A DNA stretch of 64,000 nucleotides from Eleginops maclovinus (lineage: Eukaryota; Chordata; Actinopteri; Perciformes; Eleginopidae), in assembly GCF_036324505.1 (NCBI RefSeq), contig NC_086350.1:17233532-17297531 (forward strand). Reading direction: 5' to 3'. The notes beneath the pieces are model-generated. The model worked only from the letters and a program-made list of their open reading frames with translations. It did no database searches and was not told where the DNA came from. Every line of letters begins with the position of its first letter. Within the stretch, counting starts at the first letter, position 1. The position numbers and the translations under genes are program-made. This document shows, one piece after another, positions 25,801 to 45,100 of this stretch.

Positions 25801-27262
25801 CTTCTTGCAAGCGAGCATCAGAAACAGGTGAAGGACATGGAGATGGGTAGGGATGATCCCAGGAGTGTGACTCCCTCTCTAGGGCCTCCAGCTGAGCTTC
25901 CATAGCCCTCATTCTCTCTTGCTGCTGAAGAACCTTCCTAAAGACCTCTTCTTTGGATGGGCCTATAGGTGGGGAGGGAGATGGATATGGCACATGAGAG
26001 GGTACAGGGCTAGGTGAAGGGGAGGGAGAGGCTCTTTGCTCTGGGGAGTCCCGAGGAGACCTCTTAAACTGTTTGGCTTTGGATCTAGGAGAGGTGGAAG
26101 GCCCCAGGTTAAAGGTGAGAGCTTTCTTAGGCTGGCTGCGTTTCGAAGGCTCTGGCTCAGGATGCCTGGGCAAGGGGGGTGGAGTTGGTCTGTCTTGTTT
26201 TGGGCTGGGGCCGTCGCTGCTGCTGGGGCCAGTACGGCGCAGGAAGAACTGAACTTCACTGCCATGTTGGCCTAGCTTAGCCAGAGACTCCAAAGGCTTC
26301 TCTGTGGCCAACAGCTGCCTCTCTGTATCCCTGAGACGCTGGATCAGAACATAACGGCCGGTTTGACCTGGTGAGAGAGGGAGACAGAGAGTGAGTCCAT
26401 AATAAATACACCTACAAACTGAAAGATAATAAAGAAAACTAAATTGCCCTAAAAGATCACTTTATGAAAGGTGAAAATATGAAAGACTCAGTTATATTAA
26501 TAAATAGATCTGTTACATAAATCAGCCAAGACTTTTCTTCTCCTTCAGTGTAATTTGGTCTGACTCCTCCCACTGCTTCTACGCAAGTAGCGCTAAGTGA
26601 GCAAATGACATCATCTGCATTATGGTGAGGCTGATGCCTTTAAATGTCTGCCTCCGAGGATTGGAATAAAAGGCTGCTGCGTAAGACTTGCACAACAAGT
26701 AAAACATTTTCAAATAAACTGAAGTTTCCACAAGGACCTTGAAATTAGGACAAGCCCTCCCTGATGACTCGGCAGGCAGCTCACTCATGGAAGGAGGAGA
26801 CTGCTAAATCTGGTTTTATGTTGTTCAACGCTGCTGCAGCATGAAGCTTGAATAAAGCCGGAGGATATAGCGACAGAGAGCCGGCTCAAAACTAGACTCA
26901 CCCCCTGACAATCTGACATAGTACTCAATCTAAGTTAGGGGTGAATGAAAAAGGTGAGTGTAGAACCGAAATGCTGAAAACATGTAAATGAACAGGTACT
27001 CCTTGTTTTTCCCACATCACTTGTTATCTAATCACTTGAGGCCGTAAGATAAAGTGATCAAGCAGACAAACAAAGTGGCAAGTAAAAACAGCTTGGATGC
27101 TGGTATCACAACATCAAGACGCCATGATTTCACCACACTAAAGTATTTGAAGGACTCACCAATGGCCTGGGCCAGAGCGATGACTACATCCTGGCAGGAC
27201 GTCTCCTCCGACAGGCCGCACACGACCCGCACAACTCCGTCAACCCACACTTTGAGCTCCAT
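22894..27262 (-). CDS. rassf7: Ras association domain-containing protein 7
   Basis: N-terminal RASSF protein; family members bind Ras-like GTPases and act in mitosis, microtubule dynamics and JNK/apoptosis control. Three coding exons chain in phase: 27262-27160 (ATG), 26367-25439, 23271-22894, for 469 residues. The N-terminal RA domain runs from [20 protein letters not shown] over the first intron to [10 protein letters not shown] (about residue 80). A Pro/Ser-rich linker (PSPSPSP type, about 80-150) follows. A Glu/Arg/Leu-rich coiled coil runs from about 155 to 380, including the signature [19 protein letters not shown], nearly as in human RASSF7. The tail ends [12 protein letters not shown]. 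Human RASSF7 is 373 residues; the extra length is in the linker and tail. An acceptor nine bases before ATG (exon edge 27271) implies an upstream non-coding exon. RASSF8 is the closest alternative; neighbours favour RASSF7. Confidence 0.9.
23272..25438. other. rassf7 intron 2, nothing coding
   Basis: The flanking exons join in phase 0 and the joined protein follows the human sequence with no gap, so no missed exon is expected. The near-perfect palindrome TGGGGTAGG-CC-CCTACCCCA lies at 24039-24058. Otherwise single-copy sequence. Confidence 0.55.
26368..27159. other. rassf7 intron 1
   Basis: Phase-1 intron splitting the RA domain; nothing else recognised. Confidence 0.6.
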
Positions 27263-27271
27263 CTCGGGATA

Positions 27272-34552
<7,281 letters not shown>

Positions 34553-35799
34553 TTTTAACATAGCCAAAATGGCATGTTGCAGAAATAGTAGGCAGACAGG
34601 CTGACTCTAACTAATGATGATGCTTCATTTGATAGTAAATTAAAATATAAAAGTGAACCCATTCATTTAAAAAGATGCAATTTACACTGTGCACGCAAGG
34701 AAATAAGTAACCTTTAAATAACCAAAACGTTATTTATAGTTAAGTTGTTTTGCAGGTGTAATTCCGGGTCCTCCGCTCTCACTTCCTGCATGCATGCATG
34801 TTTCTTCAAGGAGTTCCACAGCCTCCAGTGTCACAGGTTTGAAGCTAAACTCATAAGTAATTTAAAGGTCGCTTCCATGTCTGCTCATATCAATTATTCA
34901 CCCTGGGTTTTTTTTTTTGCCATCTTACTTTCTTGAAGCTCAATCCAAAATAAGGCCTCATATTATGTAATAGAAAACGTCAATGGCTGAATGTCATTTG
35001 CTTGGTATTGTGAAAAAACCACTTTGACTGTAGAATTATTGAAAGGAGGCCATTTGTGAGTGACAGACTGGTGTTTGTATTTTATCATACTTTAATTCCA
35101 TGCAATCGATGATGGAATATACACTCACTAGTCCTTATCTGAGCTGACGGGAATATTGCTATTAGCATGCCAGAGGAAACACATATCAATTTGGTGCTGC
35201 AAATTAAATGGAATACAACAGAACTGAAAAGCCACAAACCTGGTCCACCTACACACAGCTCAAGCCCAGCATGTGGCTGTGCTACAGTGACAAAAGACTT
35301 AAGTTGAGTCTTAGGTGAAGGTTTTATTAATCCAGGAAAGAGCAGGAGCACATTCTTGTGCAGGGGTTGAAATTGTCATATTACAACAAAAATGTATGAC
35401 TCCAACAGAAAGAAAACACAGACCTGTCTGCTGAATGATGTTTTCACAGATGAAAGTGAAGCCTTCCCCGCAGTTTCCTCCCAAGACATCAATCTGAGGT
35501 CACGGACATTACACGGGCAGTTCAAGAACTACTATGGCTAATGCAATCCATTCACCGCTGGTTTTGATTAGATTCAACTCTGGAACTGAAAGCCATGAGT
35601 TCCTGACTGTGACATTCTTTGAACAGCTGCCAGGAAAAGTTTGAGGAAGAAAACCACAGGCTGTTCAAGTTAACATGTTACTTCATTGCTAAGGTCAGCC
35701 TGCTATGCAAAACATCTATTCTCACACCTTTCCAATATTTACCTAGGGAGTTCCAACATACCTGGCCCCTGGAGAGAAGGACACAGGGAGTGATAGAGT

Positions 35800-35915
<116 letters not shown>

Positions 35916-37286
35916 GTTAGACCTTCAGGTAACCTATGGCAGCGTGTAGAATCCTGCTTTATATCCGTCTTTTCGTTACCATAAAGGAGATTCACTTCAC
36001 AAATATGCTGTTGTGTGTTCTGAGATTAGATTTATATATGGGGGGAACAGAACAGACAAGCACTTTGGAATGATGAGTCATCCTTCTGGGAATGTTTTTA
36101 CTTGAAACTTTTGTAATGTGAACACACTCACCCCCTATAACTAGTCACATTGTTCATCTGTACATAAGGTTTTGGAGTCATTTCCTGAATAATCAACTTC
36201 TTATGAGTCAAACATATTATTATAACAGAGACTGGAGCAGAGATAAGACGTTAGGTAAAGCTAAAATAGAAAACAACTGAACATGTTTAAGGAGGAACAA
36301 AGGGACTGTCACCGAAGTCGGTCAGACAGAGTGCAGGCATCAATGGAAGTATTTTATTTTAAAGAAAGCATGAAGGGGGAAACGGTTTACCAATTTGGGA
36401 TAATCAGTAGCATTAGTGGTACGAATTGGGATATTGTGGAGATGTTTAACGTGTTGGGAAGACGATAAAAGCATGTTAACACTATAATACAACAGAGCAG
36501 TGGTGAAGGGCTGCCTGCCGCAAACTGCCACACAATGTCTATGGATATCAGCTAAACTTAGTTGGGGATATTTGAACTTTTGGCGGTGAACTGCAGCATA
36601 TGCAGCCAATCAGTTAACAGCGTCCTATGACTCCTGTGAATATGTTGACCTATGTTCCAAATAGTTTTGTTTGCACCTGAATTACAGTTTGTGCCTCTAT
36701 TTCGCAGAATACTTTAATTATTGCAATGATCCACACTTTGCATGGTGTGTTTTTGCCACAAGTCTCTACGGCAAATTATGTTTTACACTTCACAATAAAA
36801 CAAAAATGTTCAATTATTTCACAAGCAGCAATATAGGATATGTGCCTAAATGAAAAATCGACCATGATAACAACAACGTACAAGCTTTTACGGTTTAAGA
36901 GTTTTAAGTGCTTGGGCGATACCCAAAACAGAATTGAGTGTTGATATCCAGCGGTAAATGTACCCGTCTAAAACACACAGAAAGTAAGGGTGGAATCTGT
37001 TTGTGTTGGTATGATGTGGATCATAAGACTTAGGGTGGGCCTCTCAATAAGCCTGATTTATAGTCTGATGGGGAGGTGTCACACACGACTCTCTTTCCCT
37101 GTCATTACTCTGAGGAGGAGTAACGATCACGGGGGTTGGACAGTCAAGATGAGTAAGGAAAAGGTAGGAGGGCAGGGTGCAGATTTATGGTCGATTCCCA
37201 GTAACCCAGGAACCCCTTTGGGACCAGGACGGTATATCTAGCTGATGCGCCTCTTCACTTTCAGAAAGCATCCTTTCACTCGTCCA

Positions 37287-37314
37287 GCTGAAGATCACCG
37301 GGGTGATCTTCAGC
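37287..37314. repeat. Perfect 28-bp palindrome
   Basis: Arms GCTGAAGATCACC and GGTGATCTTCAGC are exact reverse complements, 13 bp each, with only GG between them. Too short for a microRNA hairpin; purpose unknown. Confidence 0.85.
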
Positions 37315-39900
37315 ATGGATACACACACAGCTTAAAACTGAGGTAGCTGCTTTTGTTGATTTTACATACTGGAGATAAGTCAGCTACCACCCAGGAATGA
37401 CAAAGCCAGACGAGGGTGGGGGGCTGGACAAGAGAACCCAAAGACTTAGCGTGTTTGTTAAAGAAGGAATATTCAACAGCAGGCAGACAGATACAAGCAC
37501 CAGGTCTAAAATATATATCAAAATTAAACCAGCAATTACTGCGTTTGGTTTCATAGAGGTGAAAACTGACGCCTTTCATACAGATCTGTTTCAAAAGGCA
37601 AGTTCACCGCATAATCTGGATAACATTGCAATGTAAAACCTCAAGTGGTTCATCTTTCACATTTGAGAAAGCTTTGCCGAGGCACCCAGGCAACTCAGCA
37701 ACCCTTCAAGTCTTGGAGTATTGCCAAGGACTGAGTCAATCTTTGCACCTTAAACCGCAAAGATGCGGGTAACCTGACGCTGAGAGTATGTCCTATCTGC
37801 TCATCTCTATGGATGAGAAAAGTGTCAGTTTTTGAGGTATGGTAACATAAACACTCATATGGTACAGATTCACAAGTGAGTATATTCCTTGTACTGATAG
37901 AATGAAAAAGCATGTACATGTGATTATTCACTGATACTTGTGCATAGCCTCACCTACATTTGCTCATCTTTGGTTATTTGTTATGAGTATTCCATCCGTT
38001 CTTTATGACCTAAAACTCAGCTTAGTCACGTTTCCACCACTTCATGACTTTTTTATCTGCATTCAAAACAAAGCAGCATGTAACATCATAACCACTAATG
38101 CTTGTATATTAAACAAAGAACGTTGCTGCTATGCAAGATTTTATTCTTTGGCAATGTTCATATATTGCATCCCTCATTTTTGCCCAGCCGTATTCCAAAC
38201 ACGCGTTTGTTTATCTTTAGCTGCCATCTATCCAGTTGCTTGTTTTGCTTCTAATGTGCTTGATCAAACACATCTACATTGGATGACAGGTCTCCCGTCA
38301 AGCCTCTTAGCATGAGGGATGAGTCTGTCAAATCCACCTGCCTCTCTCGTATCCTGTCTGTTGATTTAGTATCTTTGAGGCAGACATTTTCTCTTTCTTG
38401 CAGGCGTCTTGACCCCCCTCCTGGCCCTGTCCGGGGCCCTTGGCTGAGGCACCATGTTATTTACTGCGCAGAGAGCTCTGTGTGCAGAGAGTCAACACGC
38501 CTTGGCTGGTTGAGCAAGGGAGAAACCTGCTGCTCACTCTCAAAGATACACACACAGTCACATGACCCTCCCAAGGGGCTGGCAGAGATGTTTACCCGCA
38601 ACAATCACTACACACGGTACAATTGAGAGCCATGGACAGAGACAAACAGACAGAGGCATTCACATAGCCCCAGCAACTTAAACCTGACAGTGGTTTCAAG
38701 CCGTTTCGGCAAATCGGAAGCTATGGGTTAATGAGGTGACAGGGCAAACACCCATGAAGGCTGCAAAAAGTTAAAACTGACAGGATATGACAGCATTCAC
38801 TCAGGTGAATTTTACAGTCAGCTGGACTCCCTTGGAAACATATCCTTGGGTGGATTAAGCTTGGGAAGGACATTCTGAAACTTGGCGGTTTAATATAACC
38901 TCTGACCTGCACATATTGAATGAATAAAGAGAGATTCAGGCTAAAGGAAGTGTGTTCTGCTCAATGACCTAAACTATTTCAACAACATTCCCTAAAAAGG
39001 TTGACTGAAGACAAAAAAAAGTACAATGCAATTGGCAACAAACCATTCCCTTTCAGAACACCATTGTCATATCTCCAGCTGGGATCAAAAGACTAAGACA
39101 TTAGTCTCTGATTGATTATAGAAACTTCTGCAGTTTTTCAAACAGAAACATTTGTTTTCAAGTGCTCTTGAAATGGTCTTAAAATCCAAAAGCAGAACCG
39201 CAGTGAAATTCCTTCCCCAAATCCCCTCCTTCCTCTCAGTAATTATAGCCTTCCAGCTGACAAACTACAGGCCTGTCAGCAGTGTTTGTCTTTACCTCCT
39301 CGGATACAACAGGTGAGGTAAGGCCTGTTTGCACTGGGCTGGATGCCACGCTATTACTGGTTCTTGTAGCCAAGTACATAATACCTTTCCTGGTACAACA
39401 GTAAAACACCTGGGGAGAAAAGCAGAAACAGTCCTATTTCTTTTCTTTTTTTACAACAAAAAAAAACATAATGTTCCCCTTTACTAGAATCCTGTGGGAG
39501 AAGTGTGCAATACTAAACTTGGTGAGGATGATTTATTCGCAGGACTAGAGATGATTTGATACATTTAAAACTGGGTTGACTTTTGATTGGCAACAGGGGT
39601 GTAAGGGAAGATGAGGGATAAGAACGCTATGTAAGGAGAACTTGGATCAATCTTTTATCACTGTAGTGTGCTTTCATCCCTAATGAATCCGACATGAGCA
39701 GAGCAGAGAACCATCTTCCGTCACATTGCACAGGCAGGGGAAGGACGCACGGAAAGAACAAGACGGAGAGTGGTTCTAACCACCTTCCCAAATCTAACCA
39801 CAACTCCAAACATGCAAACATGTTATTTCACCGACATGCTGTCATAGTTTAGTTGAGAAATTATGTCAGAAAGACTTTGAAAATTTTCATCAGGAGGAAC

Positions 39901-39945
39901 CAGACAGACAGACAGACAGACAGTCAGACAGAGACAGACAGACAG
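39901..39945. repeat. (CAGA)n short tandem repeat, imperfect
   Basis: About eleven CAGA units with two interruptions (CAGT, GAGA). Confidence 0.9.
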
Positions 39946-41864
39946 GCTATTCTAGAAGAAGTCCATCTGTGTATTCGAGCAGTGAAAGAGCAGTAAAAAT
40001 AACATTGCGGAGAACAAGGCACGACAACTCTCAGAGGACACTCTGCTCTCTATGCCGAACAGACTCATTCATGTGATAGAAAATAAGAAATATTTAGGCG
40101 GTGAGGGAGTAACAAAAGGGGAAGAAAGCTGAAAGTTTTATAATGCACAGTTAAAGGCTGCTGGCAACCACATCATCATCCTGCCATCTGATAGTTGCTT
40201 TAGGATTATTATCTTTAGCACTTCAACGAGGGGGACAGCCGCATGTTTTATCACTACTTCACTGCTCCGTCCATCAAGGCATGGAAGCTAACGTGCTTGA
40301 CTTTTTATGTGTCACTGGCTTCAAGTAATAAATATACTGTATTTATGATGACTGGTTGGTCAGTGTGCAGAGTCAGTATCAGCCACCAGACTAAACGAGC
40401 AAATGTCAAATGAGACTAATGCAGATATATATAACTGAAGAACCAAAAAGAGGTAACGATTTAATTGGAAAACAAGAAATATAAAATTATCAATTCGGAG
40501 TTATATGGAACAATTAAATTAAATTCATATTTTAGTACTGGTATTATGTACACAAAGAACTTTCTTCAAAACCCTAAAACACAACACTAAAATGCAAAAC
40601 CTAAAAATGGTTAAATCATCAAGTATAAAGTCTTGAGTTGCTCAATAAGAATTGTGAAAGATGCTAAAGATCACAAAGTAAACCCAGAGGGGATGTTCTG
40701 AGTATAGAGAAGACTGCAAAAGAATGAAGCTTATTATGGGATAACATCAAGTAAAAACACTCCAGCTCGTATACTTGATGACATAACACTTTTGAACTAC
40801 TCTGGTTTTTGGCTTAAGGAGAATGTAGCTCATGTCTACAATAATTAGCTGAACTTTCCAAGGCCCTGGTAATAACATTTATTAGTTTTAAATGTAGGCG
40901 ACGTTCCGCTTAGAAGCTACGATATACGCCTGAGACAAAGTTGTCCATTCCTTTCCCTTGAGCCATTTATTATGCTGACATTATCTCTCTGGAACCAGGT
41001 ACACCGTGTGAAACGTCAAACAGAGATAACACATGAGGTATAACTGTGCAACTCCCACAGTCTGACAGGAACAAAAATAATCACCTCCCGAGGGGGGGTT
41101 GTGGGGGGGTTTCCAATCGATGGCCTTGATTGGACAACAAATACAGCCTGCTAATGAGCTCCAAGTTCCACTATCTGACACATACCATGCTGGCAAATGT
41201 TAAGTAAGATGCAAGTCATGCATAATGATGAGTCAATGTTTAAATAGGCTTAGAGTGCTTTGGTCATTAGTGCTGGCATTTCAGATGTGTAGCACGTTAA
41301 CAGTTAAATAGGGTAGGAACATGCTGCCTGTGAGGCGAACTCTGCTCATGCCGTCCATGAATTCATCTTTATTCCTATGGTGGTAAATGCAGCAGCCTGT
41401 GCCAAAGGGAGACCTGTACGAAAAGATCAACTCCACTTGTCTGTTTGCCCACAGAGGCCAGTTATCTGACTCACACTGGGAGTACTCCAAACACAGAAAA
41501 AAGCACAAAAAAGTATTCACAAGTTCCTAGAGAGTGGAGTTTCACCCAAACAGGTTTCAGTCTTTACAGGAGTGCTTGGGTGGCGGGTCTAGTGTCAACA
41601 GGTACATGTAATGACACAGCTCAGCCTCAAAGACTAACAGGAGATGTTCTGTGTTTCTATGGCAGTAACCAAAAACACAAAAAATATACACACATAATCT
41701 CGTACTGATTAATAATTATTATAATAGCCGTCTTTACATGCATGCTGGAACATACAGCAAAGCCACAGACAGATCGGCTGACTTCAGAGAAACTTCCTTG
41801 ACGTTGACATTCAAACAGGCAAGGACACATTCAAACAATCTCTGAGCCCAGCCCAGACACTCAC

Positions 41865-42100
41865 CGAGTGAGAGGATCCTCTCCTTCCCTTCTGTGTCTT
41901 TATTTCTTCGGTTTTTATTCTCTCCGTCTCTTTTCCTCGCTCAGGGGGAATCCTTTACTTCTGACAAGAATAGCAGAGCCGGTTGCGCAGCTGGTGTGTG
42001 AGCCAGCGAGTGAGCGTGTATGAGTGTGTGAGGAGCGTGCAAGTCCAGAGTCCGGAGGTCAGAGGCAGTCGAACGTGATTTAATAGGATGTCGCGACTTC
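41865..42100 (-). promoter_or_regulatory. Candidate non-coding first exon/promoter, minus strand
   Basis: On the minus strand a strong donor CTCG|GTGAGTGTC has its exon edge at 41865. The sequence above it, to about 42100, is locally richer in CpG (TCGCGAC, CCGCGC, GTCCGGAG) than its AT-rich surroundings. It may be an alternative first exon spliced to the rassf7 ATG exon (acceptor edge 27271). Inference only. Confidence 0.25.
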
Positions 42101-45100
42101 TCCGCGCTATCCTTCTGCCTTCTCTGCTTGCTGCCTCAGGAATGCACTTCTCCTGGGTGTCCTCTCGACAGCCAAGATCTGAAAGACTGCTATGGTTTTC
42201 TCCCTCTCTCTCCGTCTACACCCCTCCTCCTTCTCTCTGTCTCTCACCCACACAGAAACACACCCTCCCAGTCCCTCCTCTCTCTCTCCATCTCCCCACC
42301 CTTTCTGTTGTGCTGACAGTTCAAGTACCTCCCCCTTTTCCAGGTAGGTGAAAGCCTGTTTTTAGCTGCTGTTCTCCCTCTGTATCAATTTCTCTCTTAC
42401 CCTCTTTGTATTCTGCATTCCCTGTGACACACAGAGCTGATTGTAACTAATCTCAGAGAGAAGAGCAGAATCAACCCGAAACTTGGTGCATGCATCTACA
42501 TGAGCTTCTGTTTGTACGATCTATAACCCAAGGCATAAAGCATCCACCCTCCTGCCTCTGGTCACATGAACAGCTGATTACACAAATGAGTCTGTCAGGT
42601 GATTGTCTTCCTTTTCCTGGAATGAGGTCATAATCTGGCAGACCAGGTGCAGTTGGAGACTCAGCATGTGTGTGTGTCTGCGTTTGAGCAGGACTGTGCC
42701 CTGTGGGAAAAATGTGAGACTGATACAACCAATATCTGACCACCCTATTTCAGAGGGTAACAAAAGTACAAAAGAAAAGTATAATGACTACTCAATATTC
42801 ACTCATGTAACAATACCACAATCTTGAAGTGTGTCTCTCCACTGCCCCCTCCCACACACAAACACAAAGCTAAGACATGCGTGACCAATCGATCAGGCAG
42901 AATGTGTGGGAGCCCCAGCATGAGCTGACTTCTGTTTTTTCTATTGACACCTCTCCTCTCTCTATCAGCTAATTTCCCTAAATGTTAGGTATGAATTGTT
43001 ATCGGCTTTTTTTTTCCCCTTACCATCCCCCAACAAACCTGAAACTTAAGACCGGCCACTGAAAATACACCTGATACCAAGCAGAAGTCTTAATGTAAAA
43101 CAAAACAAAAAAGTGAACTGTATTATCTGTAACAATGTAAAAGCACACAGTAAATATGCCTGCTATCAGCAGGTACTGTAAATCACAGATCATCTATCAA
43201 ACATGAAACCAGGATTTAGCAGGTTAAAAGTTTCAAAAATGTTCAATATTTGAGAGTTACGAATAGATAACAAATAATATAAACAAAGATTCACATGAAT
43301 GCCCTTTTATAACCTTTTTTTTAACAGTGACCAAGATACAGTATGTTCTTAGAAGGAGATTTTACAGCTAAATGCATTGGTCCTCTGTGTTGGACAACCT
43401 ACTGTAAGACAACTGAATATCAAGAAGAATATCTAACATATTCTGTCAACCAACACTGATACATCCATGATAAGCCAGTATATCAGCCAGGTTGTTATTT
43501 TGATCCAAATGTCTAACAAGTGTCTCCAGCCATGCCTAATGTCTCAGAATGTTTGACCATCTAACTGTTACTCCACTTTGTTTGCTTATTTCCCTTGTTT
43601 GAGCTAAGGACATTTGATAATAATTACTGAAATAGATATTAACAAATTAAATTAGACTGTCGTGTCAAAAAGGTCAAGGAAAAGTATTTAAAAAACAGCA
43701 AGAAGTCACAAGAAATCATAGTTCCAGTTTTAATCCACAACATGGCTCTACATTATTCAGCAGGCCATAGACAATACCATCTTTATCCTTGTGTTAACTT
43801 TGTGATTATCTGACGTCAGAATGTATTCTGATCAGACTAATGAGGACATGCAGTCATAGTGCCTAATAACCAGTGTGCACAATGTATAAAGCAGATGTTC
43901 TATAAATAGACGTCTTAGATTAATTGCATTAATTTGATGAATTAAATCATGCAAACAAAGTCCAATGTGAAGACTGCTCAGCAGAGCCAGGCTGAGTCAC
44001 ATAGGCCCGCAGAGAGCCAGTCCAAATCTATATGCACTGTTTCACTCTTCTGCCTGTAAAGCAAAGCTTTTGGCACATCTAAGAGCTGTGTTGTCTGACA
44101 AATCACTTGAACCACACTGTTGGGGGGGGGGGCCTCCTGAGGCATTGCCAATGTACTAAAGGCCAGTGTGAGAAAGGCCTAGGTGCCGAAGAAGAGTGAC
44201 ATTTTAAAAGCAGCAGAGAAGTACACTTTATGGATTCTGACAGTCTGTTTCCCTTCAGTGGTTGTTTGCTTGTCTATCGTCGGACCCAAACCAAGTTAGT
44301 GTGATAGCTTTTGTTGTAAAACATGACTCAGCAGTGGTGACAACAGGGCTGGATTCAGAGTGATGGGCGAGGGTTTTATAATGAGATGTGGATGATTATC
44401 AGTCCAGAGCATCCCAGGCTTCTCTGACACCTTCCAGGCATTCCTCAGGGCACCTCCCACTGCAGTGCCTCCCTCATCCCACCCTCCCCTGTCAAACCCC
44501 ACATATCATCCCTCTTTTTTCTGCGTGACTCAAACATTCTTGCAACCCCCTTTCCACCACCTCCTCCTCCTTTCCTCTTCCCTCTGCATTCAGCTAAGAA
44601 AGCTAAAGAAAACAAAGACAAGGTCTTAAAAGCTTTAGGAAACCTGCATTAAGAAGAAATCCTCCCCAATTTTGTACTTTTTTTATCTTTGCTGCACAAT
44701 GGCTGAAAATGCACTTAACTACAAACTCTAAATGGTTATTCAACTGCCTTCAATCATCACCTACCTCTAAGTTCATTCCTCGACAAGTGATAGTAGGTAT
44801 AAATTTGCCAAAAGAGCGGCGAGCCAGTCATAACTCTGCTCTGACTAGACAGGAAGATGGCTCTCAGGCTGAGAAATAGACTGGTTGGGTCTGGCAGCAG
44901 TTCAATAGGTTCTGGGAGGGGAGCAGAGTGAGGGGAATACATGCTGATAGTGTCTTTGTTGGCCATTATTTACCAAGAATGAATAGCATTAAGTTCTTGC
45001 CATGGCTCACCCCTTCCAGTATTCCAAGTTGAAACCCCCACCCCATCTCCTCTCTCTATTTATTCAGGCATTCACTAAAAACAACAGGTGAAAGACAGGT

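Noticed and set aside
42088..42351. Plus-strand 87-codon frame that could be taken for a small secreted protein
   Set aside because: Ser/Pro/Leu-rich because the DNA is CT-rich; no splice partners, no family likeness, and it overlaps a candidate minus-strand 5' exon.
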